Source of the DNA: Mycolicibacter sp. MU0083
GTDB taxonomy: Bacteria; Actinomycetota; Actinomycetes; Mycobacteriales; Mycobacteriaceae
DNA: 64,000 nucleotides
Direction of reading: 5' to 3'
Assembly: GCF_963378075.1 (NCBI RefSeq)
Contig: NZ_OY726394.1
Location: 4,216,001 to 4,280,000, forward strand
A program made the translations under genes and the position numbers. The notes under the pieces were generated by a model that was given only the letters and a program-made list of their open reading frames with translations, was not told where the DNA came from and did no database searches. Shown in pieces: positions 17,178 through 25,994 of this stretch (the stretch's first letter is position 1; the number at the start of each line of letters is the position of its first letter).

Positions 17178-17738
17178 TCACGGTGTCTGGGGGTCACGTT
17201 GCAGCACAAAGAAACACGGCTCGGTCATGCCGGGATAGTCCATCAGGCCCAGCACGGTGTGCTCGTCGAGCAGCCGGAAGACGTCGAGGACCGGCCTGTC
17301 ACGGTAGGCCATCGCCGCGGTGTCGACCCCGCGGAACGTCGTCGCGGTCAGATCGGCCCCGTAATCGCGTGCCCGCAGAATCGGTTTGAGCAGCGTCATC
17401 GCGCGCGGCGCCACTCTCGGAACCCAGCGGGGCGCCCGGATCGGGTGTGAGATCATCCGCATCGGCACCGCGGCCGGGTTCAACGCGAAGGGGCGCCCGT
17501 GGATGTCGCGGACCATCAGCGGGTGCACCGCGTTCACGCCGTCGAACTGCTTGCCGTACCAGGACACGTTGGCCAACGCGCCGTCGAGGGCGCCGCCGCT
17601 GAACACCTCGCGGCCGGCCCAGCGGCCGCGCAGTGTCTCGACGGGGCAGGGCGGCAGCGAGTCGAACAGCGCCATCGCGTCGGCCGCGGGCATGACGATC
17701 GGACCGGTGCCCTCGGGCAACGGGCTGACTCCGGTCAT
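17178..17738 (-). CDS. DUF4334 (GXWXG) domain protein
   Basis: 186 residues. It has an N-terminal GXWXG motif (LRGRWAGREVFSG) and a C-terminal DUF4334 part (ATTFRGVDTAAMAYRDRPVLDVFR...LGLMDYPGMTEPCFFVLQRD). The start is the ATG at 17738, which overlaps the stop of the upstream mpaB-like gene as ATGA. A longer frame to 17885 lies inside that gene and is not used. The family is common in mycobacteria beside lipid and redox genes. No biochemical function is known to me. Confidence 0.8.
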   Translation of the reverse strand: MTGVSPLPEGTGPIVMPAADAMALFDSLPPCPVETLRGRWAGREVFSGGALDGALANVSWYGKQFDGVNAVHPLMVRDIHGRPFALNPAAVPMRMISHPIRAPRWVPRVAPRAMTLLKPILRARDYGADLTATTFRGVDTAAMAYRDRPVLDVFRLLDEHTVLGLMDYPGMTEPCFFVLQRDPQTP

Positions 17739-18727
17739 GCCACCGCCTCGAATGCGACGTCCGGTCGGGCGCCGAGGCTGCGCCGCGCCCGGGTGAGCGT
17801 CGCGGTGTCTGCGGCACCCAGATACCAGCGCAGCGCCAGCGACCGCACTCCCGGCAGGCTGACCACCGCGAACACCGGGAGCCACGCCGCATACAGCACG
17901 GCCAGCAGCGGATCGGCAAGGGCGGGAAGGGCGTTGAGCCGACGCGACGGGCGTGGCAGCGCCGCGGCGGCGACGGCGGCCGAGGCGATCAGCAGCACGT
18001 CCCGCACGGTCTTCGGCACATCACGCCATCCGCTGGGAACGATCAGTGCCGCGGCGGCTTTGACCTGCGCGCCACGGAAGCCCCGGCGGCGGGTGAATTT
18101 GTCGGCGATCGAGCGGTAGTAGGCGTCGACCTGGGCCGCGGTCATCGGGACGTCGGCGGCCGGTACTCCCATCAGCGTTGCCAGGACCGACATCTCGGCG
18201 AAGTAGCGGTCGCGGTCGGCGGCATCGAGCCGCCGCGGCAGCCGGCCCTGCCGGAAGGCGAACCGTTCGTAGGCGATCAGCGCGGAGTGAGCGATGGTGA
18301 CCGCCCCGAACAGCATGGTCTCCGGGTCGATCGCCGAGTAGGCGGGCGCGCCCGCGGCGGCCGGGCCGTTCATCGGCCGGTGGTATTGCATCAGTCGGTC
18401 GGCGCATGCGGTCGCGGATTTCTTGTCCCCGAACAGAATCGGCAGCGGAACGCTCAGCGTGCGCCGGAGCCGGTCGTGGAAGTAGCCGTCTTTGCGGGCG
18501 CCACCGCGCCCCCGCTGCCGTTTGCGGTTGGTGGGGAACAGCGGGTCGTGGTCGACGAGGACGGACTGGAAGTCGATGTGCGGGACCTCCATCAGGTTGG
18601 TGACCTGCGCGATCATCAGCGCGGTGGCCGGGGCGGTGAAGACCCGCCACGCCACCGAACCCGGACCGAAGAAGCCGCTATCGCCCCGCTCCCCCGACAG
18701 GCAGTCCGGTACGCCACTCGTCGCCAT
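17735..18727 (-). CDS. MpaB-family oxygenase (DUF2236)
   Basis: 330 residues of the DUF2236/MpaB family, which includes latex-clearing protein and the haem-dependent mycophenolic-acid pathway oxygenase. Recognisable segments are PGSVAWRVFTAPATALMIAQVTNLMEVP, RTLSVPLPILFGDKKSA, HRPMNGPAAAGAPAYSAIDPETMLFG (here read in pieces) and AHSALIAYERF. The C-terminal third has a hydrophobic stretch (LADPLLAVLYAAWLPVFAVVSL). It overlaps DUF4334 by 4 bases and follows the TetR gene by 33 bases, so the operon is TetR-mpaB-DUF4334-NTF2-like. The substrate is unknown. Confidence 0.8.
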   Translation of the reverse strand: MATSGVPDCLSGERGDSGFFGPGSVAWRVFTAPATALMIAQVTNLMEVPHIDFQSVLVDHDPLFPTNRKRQRGRGGARKDGYFHDRLRRTLSVPLPILFGDKKSATACADRLMQYHRPMNGPAAAGAPAYSAIDPETMLFGAVTIAHSALIAYERFAFRQGRLPRRLDAADRDRYFAEMSVLATLMGVPAADVPMTAAQVDAYYRSIADKFTRRRGFRGAQVKAAAALIVPSGWRDVPKTVRDVLLIASAAVAAAALPRPSRRLNALPALADPLLAVLYAAWLPVFAVVSLPGVRSLALRWYLGAADTATLTRARRSLGARPDVAFEAVA

Positions 18728-18760
18728 AGGACACGAGTGTGTTCTATGACTTGACGGCTG

Positions 18761-19387
18761 TCAACTACCGCGCTTGTCGCGGTCGATGAACAACACCGCC
18801 ATCATGGCGTCGGTGCAGTAGTCGACCAGCTCGGTCCTGGTGAACTCGGCGGTACCGGAGAGCCATTCGATGAAAATCGCCGCCAGACCCCCGGAGATCA
18901 GGGCGGTCTCCAGCGGACGAATCCTCTTGTCGCGGCCCGGCTCGGCCAGCTCCCGCACCGTGAGCAGAAAGGTCGGAAGGGCTGGGGCGGCATGCTGCCG
19001 CAACGCCTCGTGGGCCAACGCCTCCTGAAAGATCAAGCGGCCGTATACCGGGTTGTCTTCCAGGAACGCGGTGGCGGCGCCGAAGGCGGCGTGCAGTTGT
19101 CCGCGGATCTGCGACCCGCCGCCGGCCAGGGCCGAGCCGACCGCGGCGAGCAGTTCGTGCACCGCCTGCTGGTAGGCGGCCAGCAGCAGGGCGTCGGTGT
19201 CGGGAAACAACTCGTAGAAGTAGCGGTGGCTGACGTTGGCCGCTCGGCACACGGCCCGCACGCCCAACCCGGCCGAGCCGTCGCTGCCCACGATCTCCAG
19301 GCAGGCGCTCACCAGTCGCTGCCGGCGCTCGTCGGCCCGCTCGGCCGGCGAGGTGCCGCGCCATTGATTGGCGGGGTCGGGGGTCAT
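18761..19387 (-). CDS. TetR/AcrR-family transcriptional regulator
   Basis: 208 residues from the ATG at 19387 (MTPDPANQWRG). The frame is open to 19429. The N-terminal HTH is clear: RRQRLVSACLEIVGSDGSAG, then VCRAANVSHRYFYELFPD. The ligand-binding half carries no diagnostic motif. It lies first in the leftward operon with the mpaB-like gene and is the likely controller of that operon. The ligand is unknown. Confidence 0.82.
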   Translation of the reverse strand: MTPDPANQWRGTSPAERADERRQRLVSACLEIVGSDGSAGLGVRAVCRAANVSHRYFYELFPDTDALLLAAYQQAVHELLAAVGSALAGGGSQIRGQLHAAFGAATAFLEDNPVYGRLIFQEALAHEALRQHAAPALPTFLLTVRELAEPGRDKRIRPLETALISGGLAAIFIEWLSGTAEFTRTELVDYCTDAMMAVLFIDRDKRGS

Positions 19388-19458
19388 GTCGGGCACGCTA
19401 CCGGCTGGGGATCGACTGCCCGCCACCAACCATCCTGCTTTTTACAACCGAATATTCT

Positions 19459-20433
19459 TCACCGCGGCGCGGGTCCGATGAACTCCACGCCCGCTTGAAT
19501 CGCGGGGCGGTGCCGCAGGATTCGGAAATGCGCCAGCCGGCCGAGGCCCTTCGTCGTCATCAACCGCGCGCCCGGCCAGGACGCGACGACCTTCTCGCTC
19601 GTCACATAGGGCGTCTCGGGGTCATCGGGATCGTGGATGACCAGCAACGGCGGGTAGTCGGTGCGTGGCGCGATCCGGACCATGTTGGTGTCTTCCAGCG
19701 GCATGCCGATACGGCGTTCCAGTCGGCGGTGCAGTCCGGCACGGATCCGTCGGCCGAAGTTGTGGCGGGCGGCGAACAGGTCCAGGTAGATCGGGAATTC
19801 ACCCATCGGCGCCAGGAACACCAGCCGTCCGACCGTCGCCCCGCCGGCCGCCGCCAATGCGGTCGCGTTGGAGCCGAGGGAGTGGGCGATCACCGCGTGA
19901 GCCGGGCCGTGTGTGCCGATCATGGCCTCCACCGCCTTGGCGCACTCGATGGCGGTGGTGCGACCGGGTGCCAATGCGCCCGGATCGGACTCGTTGTGGC
20001 TGGGCAGGTCGAAGGCGATGACGCGGTACCCGGCTGCGACGAGCGGTTTGATGAACATGCCGAGGTGCGGGCGGCGCCCACCCCAGCCGTGCACGAGGTA
20101 GACGAGCGGGCCGTCCCCCCAGGATTCACCGACGATCCGGTGCCCGTCCCAGTGCGCCTCCAGCGGCTCGCCGGGCGCGACGCCGGGCGGCATCCGCAGA
20201 CTGGACTCGATGACCGGCGGGGTGCACCACAGCTCCACCGCCCAGCGCGACCCGATTGCGGGCGCGATGCGCTCCAGCAGCCAGAACAGTCGGCGCACCC
20301 GCGGGGCGACCGGCGGTTGGACGCCGGAGCCCTCCACGTCGAGCACGATCGGGCTCGGGGAATCGCCGTCGGAAGCGACTGCTCCTTGGCGAGGGCCCTG
20401 TCCCGGGGATGAGGGGTTCAGTGATTCCGGCAC
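19459..20433 (-). CDS. Alpha/beta hydrolase
   Basis: 324 residues. The oxyanion segment is LVHGWGG, the nucleophile elbow AHSLGSNA, the acid probably in IHDPDDPETP and the catalytic His in GRLAHFRIL, giving a full triad. The N-terminal ~50 residues are low-complexity and no clear signal peptide is present. It is upstream of, and on the same strand as, the TetR gene with a 71-bp gap. Esterase or thioesterase activity on an unknown substrate is likely. Confidence 0.78.
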   Translation of the reverse strand: MPESLNPSSPGQGPRQGAVASDGDSPSPIVLDVEGSGVQPPVAPRVRRLFWLLERIAPAIGSRWAVELWCTPPVIESSLRMPPGVAPGEPLEAHWDGHRIVGESWGDGPLVYLVHGWGGRRPHLGMFIKPLVAAGYRVIAFDLPSHNESDPGALAPGRTTAIECAKAVEAMIGTHGPAHAVIAHSLGSNATALAAAGGATVGRLVFLAPMGEFPIYLDLFAARHNFGRRIRAGLHRRLERRIGMPLEDTNMVRIAPRTDYPPLLVIHDPDDPETPYVTSEKVVASWPGARLMTTKGLGRLAHFRILRHRPAIQAGVEFIGPAPR

Positions 20434-20542
20434 ACATCGAGATTAGCGACCGAGTGCGGGCCACAGCCACCATCGCGTTCGATACCTGTAGCCGGGCCCC
20501 AGGGCGAGAAACCGGAGCGAACGCCGAGGTCGACACTGGTTC

Positions 20543-20576
20543 CTAACGCTTATATACTCTCGTTAGTTCTCGTTAG
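20543..20576. promoter_or_regulatory. Promoter/operator of the Xre-RES toxin-antitoxin operon
   Basis: A -10-like TATACT (20553-20558) is flanked by one CTAACG (20543-20548) and two direct copies of TCTCGTTAG (20558-20566 and 20568-20576). CTAACG is the inverse of CGTTAG, so the promoter sits within a set of three related half-sites, as expected for antitoxin autorepression. The ribosome site AGAGAGGA follows directly. Confidence 0.6.
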
Positions 20577-20591
20577 AGAGGATACGGTGCC

Positions 20592-21176
20592 ATGCAGGCG
20601 AACCCTGAGCTGGAGCAATTGCTCCGCGACCGCTACGCGATCACCACCACCGATTTCGTCGCCGCCCTGAAAGCCCTGCCCTCCTTACAGCCCTGGGCCG
20701 CTGCCCTCACCGAGAACGAAGCCCGCCTGTTGGATGCGGCGCACTTCCCCGAGGAGCGAGATGCCGACCTCGCCGCGGCCACGGAGATCGCCGGCCACGC
20801 CGCCCACCTGGCCGTCACGGCATTCACCGCCGACGAGGTAGCCGCCGGCCTGGGCGTCACCACGTCCCGGATACGGCAGAAGCGGTTAGCCGGCGAGCTG
20901 TGGGCCATCCCCGACGGCCAGCGCTGGGTGTTCCCGATTCTCCAATTCGAGGTCACTGCCGATGGTGGCCCCGGCCGACAAATCCGCGGCCTCGACCAGG
21001 TCTTCAAAGCGCTGCCCGGCGGCCTTCATCCCATCGCCATCACCGGGTTTCTGCGCACCCCCCAGCCCGACCTGTTCCACAACCGGCCGATGGCCCCGCT
21101 CGAGTGGCTGCGCGACGGCGGTGACATCGCCACGGCCGTCACCGCTGCCGCCAACACCGACTGGTACACCGCGTGA
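20592..21176 (+). CDS. Xre/ParS-like antitoxin of a RES-type toxin-antitoxin pair
   Basis: 194 residues. The central segment AFTADEVAAGLGVTTSRIRQKRLAGELWAI is a helix-turn-helix-like DNA-binding region. The C terminus (PLEWLRDGGDIATAVTAAANTDWYTA) is the kind of tail that plugs RES toxin active sites in DUF2384-type antitoxins. It overlaps the RES gene by the GTGA start/stop, the standard antitoxin-toxin order. The upstream half-site cluster suggests autoregulation. Confidence 0.78.
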   Translation: MQANPELEQLLRDRYAITTTDFVAALKALPSLQPWAAALTENEARLLDAAHFPEERDADLAAATEIAGHAAHLAVTAFTADEVAAGLGVTTSRIRQKRLAGELWAIPDGQRWVFPILQFEVTADGGPGRQIRGLDQVFKALPGGLHPIAITGFLRTPQPDLFHNRPMAPLEWLRDGGDIATAVTAAANTDWYTA

Positions 21177-21817
21177 CCGCACGCCTTCCCGGCCCACCGC
21201 CCATCGACCGCCTGCGCGAAATCGGCATCCGCGATACCGAGTACCGCGTCGTCTCGACGGACGAGTTGTGGTGGCGGGTACACCGCACCACCGGCCAGCA
21301 TGTGCTGGCCTGGAACGCATTCCGCGAGCACGGCCCCCACCTGCGCTTCGATCCGCACCCGATCCCGGCGCGCGAGCACCCGGGGATCGGCGTCTGGTAC
21401 GGCGCCTCCGAACCCGCTCCCGCCCTGGCCGAGGCCTTCCAAGTCGCGCGCACCATCGACCGCTTCCGCGGCGACCCCTATCTGACCGCGGTGCAATTCA
21501 CCCGCGAAGTCAGGCTGCTGGATCTGACCGCCGACAGCACGGGTGCGTGGCCGACTCGAGCCGGCGGCACGTCCGCCCTCTCGACCGGCCCGCACTCGAT
21601 CGCCCAACGCTGGGCCCGACGCATCACTGAGGCATTCCCCCACCTCGACGGCCTGCACTACAACAGCCGGTTCGCCGGTCAGCCGTGCCTCGCGCTATTC
21701 GCCCCCGCCGCGACGGCGATGCCGAACCGCCCCGCGCTCTCCCTGCCACTTACCCACCCCGGCCTCGCGCGGCGAATCAGCGGCGCGGCGCAACGGCTGG
21801 GCTATCTGGTGATCTGA
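21173..21817 (+). CDS. RES-domain toxin (NAD+ phosphorylase/ADP-ribosylating family)
   Basis: 214 residues from GTG 21173. RES-family residues are visible in order: Arg in WWRVHRTTG, the segment GIGVWYGASEPAPALAEAFQ containing the catalytic Glu, and Ser in GLHYNSRFAGQPC. Known RES toxins such as MbcT and Res degrade NAD+ and stall growth until neutralised. Length and motifs are intact, so the toxin is probably functional. It is coupled to its antitoxin by a 4-base overlap. Confidence 0.85.
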   Translation: MTARLPGPPPIDRLREIGIRDTEYRVVSTDELWWRVHRTTGQHVLAWNAFREHGPHLRFDPHPIPAREHPGIGVWYGASEPAPALAEAFQVARTIDRFRGDPYLTAVQFTREVRLLDLTADSTGAWPTRAGGTSALSTGPHSIAQRWARRITEAFPHLDGLHYNSRFAGQPCLALFAPAATAMPNRPALSLPLTHPGLARRISGAAQRLGYLVI

Positions 21818-21864
21818 CCCTGGCCGGTTCACCTCATTGAGATGGGACAGCCTGAAAAAGGGTG

Positions 21865-22122
21865 CTATTCCGTTGCTCGGAAATAGGGCTCGACCGTGCC
21901 GGTGCGCTTGACGACCATGGGGTTTCCGCGGCGGTCCTTGGCGGTAGGGACCTCGACGCGCACCCAGCCCTCGTCCACGTCGTACTCGTGAACATTGATC
22001 GTCTCGACACCGTTGAGGCGAATACCCACATCCCGGAGGAGCGCCTCTTCGTTGTAGAAGGCGCTGCGCGGGTCGATGGAGAGGTGATTCGGCGGAACGT
22101 CGGTGTTCTGGTCCTCGGACAT
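21865..22122 (-). CDS. DUF3297 family protein
   Basis: 85 residues starting at MSEDQNTDVPPNHLSIDP. The remainder (SAFYNEEALLRDVGIRLNG...NVHEYDVDEGWVRVEVP...KDRRGNPMVVKRTGTVEPYF) fits DUF3297, a small conserved family of unknown function. Frames extending to 22215 add an unlikely N terminus. This is the last gene on the left that looks chromosomal; the island begins about 135 bp beyond its start. Confidence 0.8.
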   Translation of the reverse strand: MSEDQNTDVPPNHLSIDPRSAFYNEEALLRDVGIRLNGVETINVHEYDVDEGWVRVEVPTAKDRRGNPMVVKRTGTVEPYFRATE

Positions 22123-22257
22123 GATGGCCTTCGTTGAGTGCGGGGGTTGGGTCTTTGGGCCTGAGCCTTCAAAGAATCTACGCGACTCGGCTCCACACAG
22201 CCCAGGGTGATTCACTCAGGCTCGCCGAGTATCCGAGAAAGCGAGGCGCCCTGGGTT

Positions 22258-22339
22258 CGGTGCCCCGTCGGCAACCTAACCAGCGCGACCGAGATCAATT
22301 GCGCCGACGCCGCGGTCTGCCTTGTTCTGACACATGACG
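22258..22339 (+). repeat. 82-bp direct repeat, copy 1 (other copy 25771-25852)
   Basis: The two copies differ at only three positions and are 3513 bp apart in the same orientation. Copy 2 lies 109 bases inside the left end of unit B, so copy 1 is best read as the surviving subterminal part of unit A's left end. Each contains TTGTTCTGACAC, similar to words repeated in the other left ends. Confidence 0.85.
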
Positions 22340-22571
22340 ACGACGCTGCCCCACCGCCGAGAACATGGCGCCCGACGGCGACCCGCCAGTGGCCTGTCGA
22401 GTCTCACGCCCAGATCGATAAAGCGTTGTTCTGAGCTGCGGCGGTGCCGGTCGTCTCACCTGGATTCGGTTCGGTCGTTCCTGAAGTTTCGGTGATTTCT
22501 TCAGCTCCTCCCCGGGCCTAGGCGCGTGACCTGACACAAGCCCGACGCTGAAGTCGCCGACCACTCCACCG

Positions 22572-22853
22572 CTACCCCGCCTCAAGCCGTGCATTCAATA
22601 CCGCCCGAAGTTCCTCCACGCTAGCTTTCGCTCGGGAAAATTCCAGCGCATCGCCGCCCATATTTTCACCTTCATAAGTCATAGACGCCGACCCCCCGTC
22701 ATAATATGCGTACCGGCCTCCATCCTCCGCGACGATAGATACTCGCACAGAATCACCGTCAGCGCGATACTCTCCTTGGGATGACGCACCGGATCGTTCA
22801 ATTAATACGCCCTGCTCCGAAATAACATCGTCCGCCCCATCTTCAATCGACAT
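22572..22853 (-). CDS. Small acidic protein of unknown function
   Basis: 93 residues, acidic, soluble, beginning MSIEDGADDVISEQGVLIE and including GGRYAYYDGGSASMTYEGENMGG. I recognise no family. It is 32 bp downstream of the 733-aa membrane protein gene on the same strand, so it is likely the second gene of a two-gene operon. Base composition is AT-richer than neighbouring genes. The Glu-rich N terminus and the pairing would fit a regulatory or immunity partner, but that is conjecture. Confidence 0.55.
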   Translation of the reverse strand: MSIEDGADDVISEQGVLIERSGASSQGEYRADGDSVRVSIVAEDGGRYAYYDGGSASMTYEGENMGGDALEFSRAKASVEELRAVLNARLEAG

Positions 22854-22885
22854 ATCACACCTTACAGTTTACCCGGCTATCAACG

Positions 22886-25087
22886 CTATCTAAATTTCGG
22901 CACACTAAATTGAGATTCCACGCGATCAACTTTGCCGGTACGCCGTACCGCATACCGACCCATGCGAGCAACCAGCATCACCGACAGACAGGCCAAGTTC
23001 GTACCGGTTGAAAGCATAAGCAGTGGCCAGATGATGTCCCCGATCACAAAACCGTGCAGGACATCGAGAGGCCATCCGGCCGGAAACGTAAAGGCCCACG
23101 GTTCCTTCTGTGACATAAGAGCAAGCGCACCGAGGGTGGTCGCCAAGGTATTAAGGACAGTCCACACAACGGCTATCAGCGAGAACACCGATGCTCGCTC
23201 TACCCGCTCACCGGTAAATTTAGATAGCACCCACGCCGACATAACAGCGGGGATACCGAAGAGAATCGCCGAAGCTGATTCAGACGGGGGATCAAATACA
23301 TGCCTCAATGCACCAACCGCCCATACAAGCGATGTCACATAAATCCCTAGGAAAACGGCAGGTAATAGTATTCCGGGGGGGCGTTCCCGTAACTCCCAAC
23401 GAATGTGCGGAACGACTGGGACGCCTTCCATGTTGCCTGAATTTGACACCAAAAGGTTGCCGATCGCACGAGTATAGACGTGGGCTGAAGACAGACCTCT
23501 TTCGTTAGTGCGATAGCTGGGTGAAATATCGGTTCTCAGCGTTTGAAGGCTAACAGAATCTTGCTCGAAGCGCTCTGATCTAAGTCGTTGAATCGCAGAT
23601 CGTATATCTGAATCACCTTTGTTGTTGATCAATACATGTCGCCAAACATGCACTATGTAGACCACGCGGCGCCACTGATATTTGCGCCAAGAAACGAGTC
23701 GTGAGCAGATGGCCTGCGCCGCCTGCCAAAAAGTCGGCCATACGCCGGATGCTCGCCGAGTAGTTGCCCCCACAGAGGGATTTTCCGAAAGATGCGGTTT
23801 CAAATCATAAAAATACATACCGTCCGGGGCAATCACCTCAAGATGGTAGCTATGAGACTCGCTCGCGAGCGGTAATTCCATCCCGACTTTCTTAGGCATC
23901 ATGCCCAACTTCATCCGAACGGATTCACTGGTAGCCCCCCACGCCGTCCTCTGCAGTGCAGCATATCGCACAAGTACCCGCGCCCAACGGTCGGAATACA
24001 TTTCACGACTGGACCGTCCTACTTTTTTGTTCTGCAAAAATCCACTGGCCGGCAGCTCGGTCCAGATTACCTGGTTGGTCCCAAGTTCCTTCACCAGCGA
24101 GGTAAATACTCGTATATCGCGGTCTGAAACACTACCGGCTCTGTAAGGCGGGCTTCCCTCGATCCTAATTCGCAGTTCTGCCAAACTATCTTCGAAAGTT
24201 GAGGCGCCACGCAGCGTGGCATCGAACTTCCGTCGTGCCACCACTTTTGAAGTGGTTGGAAACTCCGACAAAACCCCCGTCAGAATCGTGTACCAAAGAT
24301 CGTCTTCCGGAAATTTTTTGGGGCGGCCCCGCAGTTCGAAGTACTTATAAGTTAACGCTACAGCTGTTAGGGCTCTGCTTTCTGGAAGCGAAAGCGAACT
24401 CGCTGCTCGGCCATCAATTTCTATTGAAAATCCGTCGAGGATTACCCCCTTCTTGGCGCGGTGAACGACCGAAAAGACTCGATCGACCGTCGAGTGCTCC
24501 AGTCCGCGCCGCACCTTTCGGACGACGTTGTGGACGTAAAATCCCTTGTTGATATGAAATGTATGTCCGATCCTACTGTTCAATTGCGCCGGGTTCGCAA
24601 GGCTGACGTAGGCGTTTACGATCTCTTCGTCATGATAAATCTCCAACCCTCTATAGAGGGCGTGCTTTGCTCGCGAGTAGGCATCACCGTTGATTGCCAA
24701 CGTTGAATTTAGCATGGAACGCTCTCCATAGTTGAGTCGCGCGTCTCGAAGGCCAATCTTGGCCCAACTGCTCAACGCAACTCGCAAGGCCAGGGTAGCC
24801 AATCCGATGCCGATAAGCGCGTACGCTCGTTGATGTTGGTGCTGAATGTCATCTGGTTGAAGTACGGGAGTGCCATCAGCCGTGTCTATTCGATATAACA
24901 GCAGCAGTCCGAGGGACATCGCGCCGGACGCTGCCAAAACAAGCAACGAACATACTGCCCTGCTGAATGCCCCCTGACCGGCGCCACGATACGCACGGTG
25001 CGTCATAGGCCGACGCAGGTCGCCATACATATCCGTCGAATCAAATGATAGGGGCTCCTTCCAGTTGCCGCCCATCAGCCGCGGCAA
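22886..25087 (-). CDS. Large membrane protein of unknown function
   Basis: 733 residues. Two transmembrane segments lie near the N terminus (about 40-66 and 88-110: SLLVLAASGAMSLGLLLLY, YALIGIGLATLALRVAL) and about four in the C-terminal 170 residues (LLPAVFLGIYVTSLVWAVGA, AILFGIPAVMSAWVLSKF, FSLIAVVWTVLNTLATTLGA and the last near 695). About 440 residues between them would lie on one face. No known catalytic motif was found. Codon use and base composition are visibly AT-richer than the flanking mycobacterial genes, pointing to acquisition. It sits alone with the 93-aa gene in unit A. Confidence 0.7.
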   Translation of the reverse strand: MPRLMGGNWKEPLSFDSTDMYGDLRRPMTHRAYRGAGQGAFSRAVCSLLVLAASGAMSLGLLLLYRIDTADGTPVLQPDDIQHQHQRAYALIGIGLATLALRVALSSWAKIGLRDARLNYGERSMLNSTLAINGDAYSRAKHALYRGLEIYHDEEIVNAYVSLANPAQLNSRIGHTFHINKGFYVHNVVRKVRRGLEHSTVDRVFSVVHRAKKGVILDGFSIEIDGRAASSLSLPESRALTAVALTYKYFELRGRPKKFPEDDLWYTILTGVLSEFPTTSKVVARRKFDATLRGASTFEDSLAELRIRIEGSPPYRAGSVSDRDIRVFTSLVKELGTNQVIWTELPASGFLQNKKVGRSSREMYSDRWARVLVRYAALQRTAWGATSESVRMKLGMMPKKVGMELPLASESHSYHLEVIAPDGMYFYDLKPHLSENPSVGATTRRASGVWPTFWQAAQAICSRLVSWRKYQWRRVVYIVHVWRHVLINNKGDSDIRSAIQRLRSERFEQDSVSLQTLRTDISPSYRTNERGLSSAHVYTRAIGNLLVSNSGNMEGVPVVPHIRWELRERPPGILLPAVFLGIYVTSLVWAVGALRHVFDPPSESASAILFGIPAVMSAWVLSKFTGERVERASVFSLIAVVWTVLNTLATTLGALALMSQKEPWAFTFPAGWPLDVLHGFVIGDIIWPLLMLSTGTNLACLSVMLVARMGRYAVRRTGKVDRVESQFSVPKFR

Positions 25088-25646
25088 CCCTGAAGGCTAG
25101 ATCTCATTGATACGACTCCCGTCGCTGCAGACCACGCGGCGGCACGTCTCCGATACGCGATCTATTGGGCGGGCGTCCTACGAAATTATGCATTAGCTGC
25201 CTCTCCGCCGGTCCGGCATTCCTTTCAAATGAAACAATTCTCCATAAGATGGTAATGCCGTTCACTATACCGAATAACGTGACTGAAGGACCTAGTAGAC
25301 GGCATGCGTGTCTATGGTGCTCAGATCAACCTGTCGGCCCCGGACCCTGACGGTAGGTACGGTGGCAGAACCCCACCAACTGGTTGCGTTCGGCAGAGTG
25401 GTGCACGAGTCGGACCTGATCAGCGGTACCGGCATGTACTCGCGCCGCGTTCACAAGCGAAGTCGGGCAGGGGAGTACGCCAGCAGAGACGGGCTACGAC
25501 CACTCCCAATTCGGCGGCAGCCCCAGTCAGCACTGGCTCCCGTAGGGGTCGGCCTGCAACTTGCCATAGGCGTATATCCCCATGACACGTTCGTGAGACA
25601 CATGACAAGGACATGCCAACAACGCTGGGAATATGACACGGAGAAT
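25088..25646. other. Gene-poor region ending in the right end of unit A
   Basis: No convincing gene. Short frames here (for example 25304-25585) overlap each other in different frames without a ribosome site or family match. The last ~90 bases contain GTGAGACACATGACAAGG and TATGACACGGA words that recur before other unit right ends, so this part is the subterminal transposase-binding region of unit A. Confidence 0.5.
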
Positions 25647-25672
25647 GGGACCCTACACTGCTGTAGGGTCCC
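25647..25672. repeat. Unit A right end / unit B left end junction (inverted repeat)
   Basis: GGGACCCTACA (25647-25657), spacer CTGC, TGTAGGGTCCC (25662-25672): perfect 11-base arms. A second perfectly inverted pair, TGACACGGA (25635-25643) and TCCGTGTCA (25678-25686), lies outside at equal distance. This is what two facing ends of one transposon family look like when separated only by a short target sequence. Confidence 0.8.
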
Positions 25673-25770
25673 ACGTTCCGTGTCATGTGACGACATTCAG
25701 ACCTGCGGCGATGCAGGTTGTCTCACGTGATGTCACCCCGTTTTGTCTCAGGCTAGTGTCACTTCTGCGG

Positions 25771-25852
25771 CGGTGCCCCGTCGCCAACCTAACCAGCGCG
25801 ACCGAGATCAATTGCGCCGACGCCGCGGTCTGACTTGTTCTGACACCTGACG
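25771..25852 (+). repeat. 82-bp direct repeat, copy 2
   Basis: Matches 22258-22339 with three mismatches. It forms the inner part of the left end of unit B, between the TGTCTCA-type words and the first cargo gene. Confidence 0.85.
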
Positions 25853-25994
25853 GTGCTGAGCTCCCACCATGTCGGAGCTATCCGAGCCTCTGGTCGCATC
25901 TGCTGCCCGCGGTCAAGTCTTGAGGAGTCGCGGAATTGGAGCCGGCGCTTCGCCTGAGGATGCGTGAAATTCGGCGGGGTCTAGCGTAGGTGGA

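Larger units (their letters stand above)
22258..25657. mobile_element. Stacked Tn7-like unit A (left end truncated)
   Basis: The right end is the ...GGGACCCTACA terminus at 25647-25657. The left side keeps an 82-bp segment (22258-22339) that matches the subterminal part of unit B's left end (25771-25852), but the outer ~109 bases including TGTAGG are missing. The cargo is the AT-richer 93-aa/733-aa gene pair. There is no transposase. The boundary on the left is inferred from where similarity stops. Confidence 0.55.

Noticed and set aside
16251..17450. 399-residue plus-strand open frame
   Set aside because: Opposite to the NTF2-like and DUF4334 genes, which have coupled starts and family motifs.
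25304..25585. 93-residue frame beginning MRVYGAQINLSAP
   Set aside because: Overlaps another frame of similar quality, no ribosome site, and runs into transposon end sequence.
25647..25672. Palindrome considered as a regulator operator
   Set aside because: It matches the other unit junctions and has paired outer arms shared with subterminal transposon sequence.
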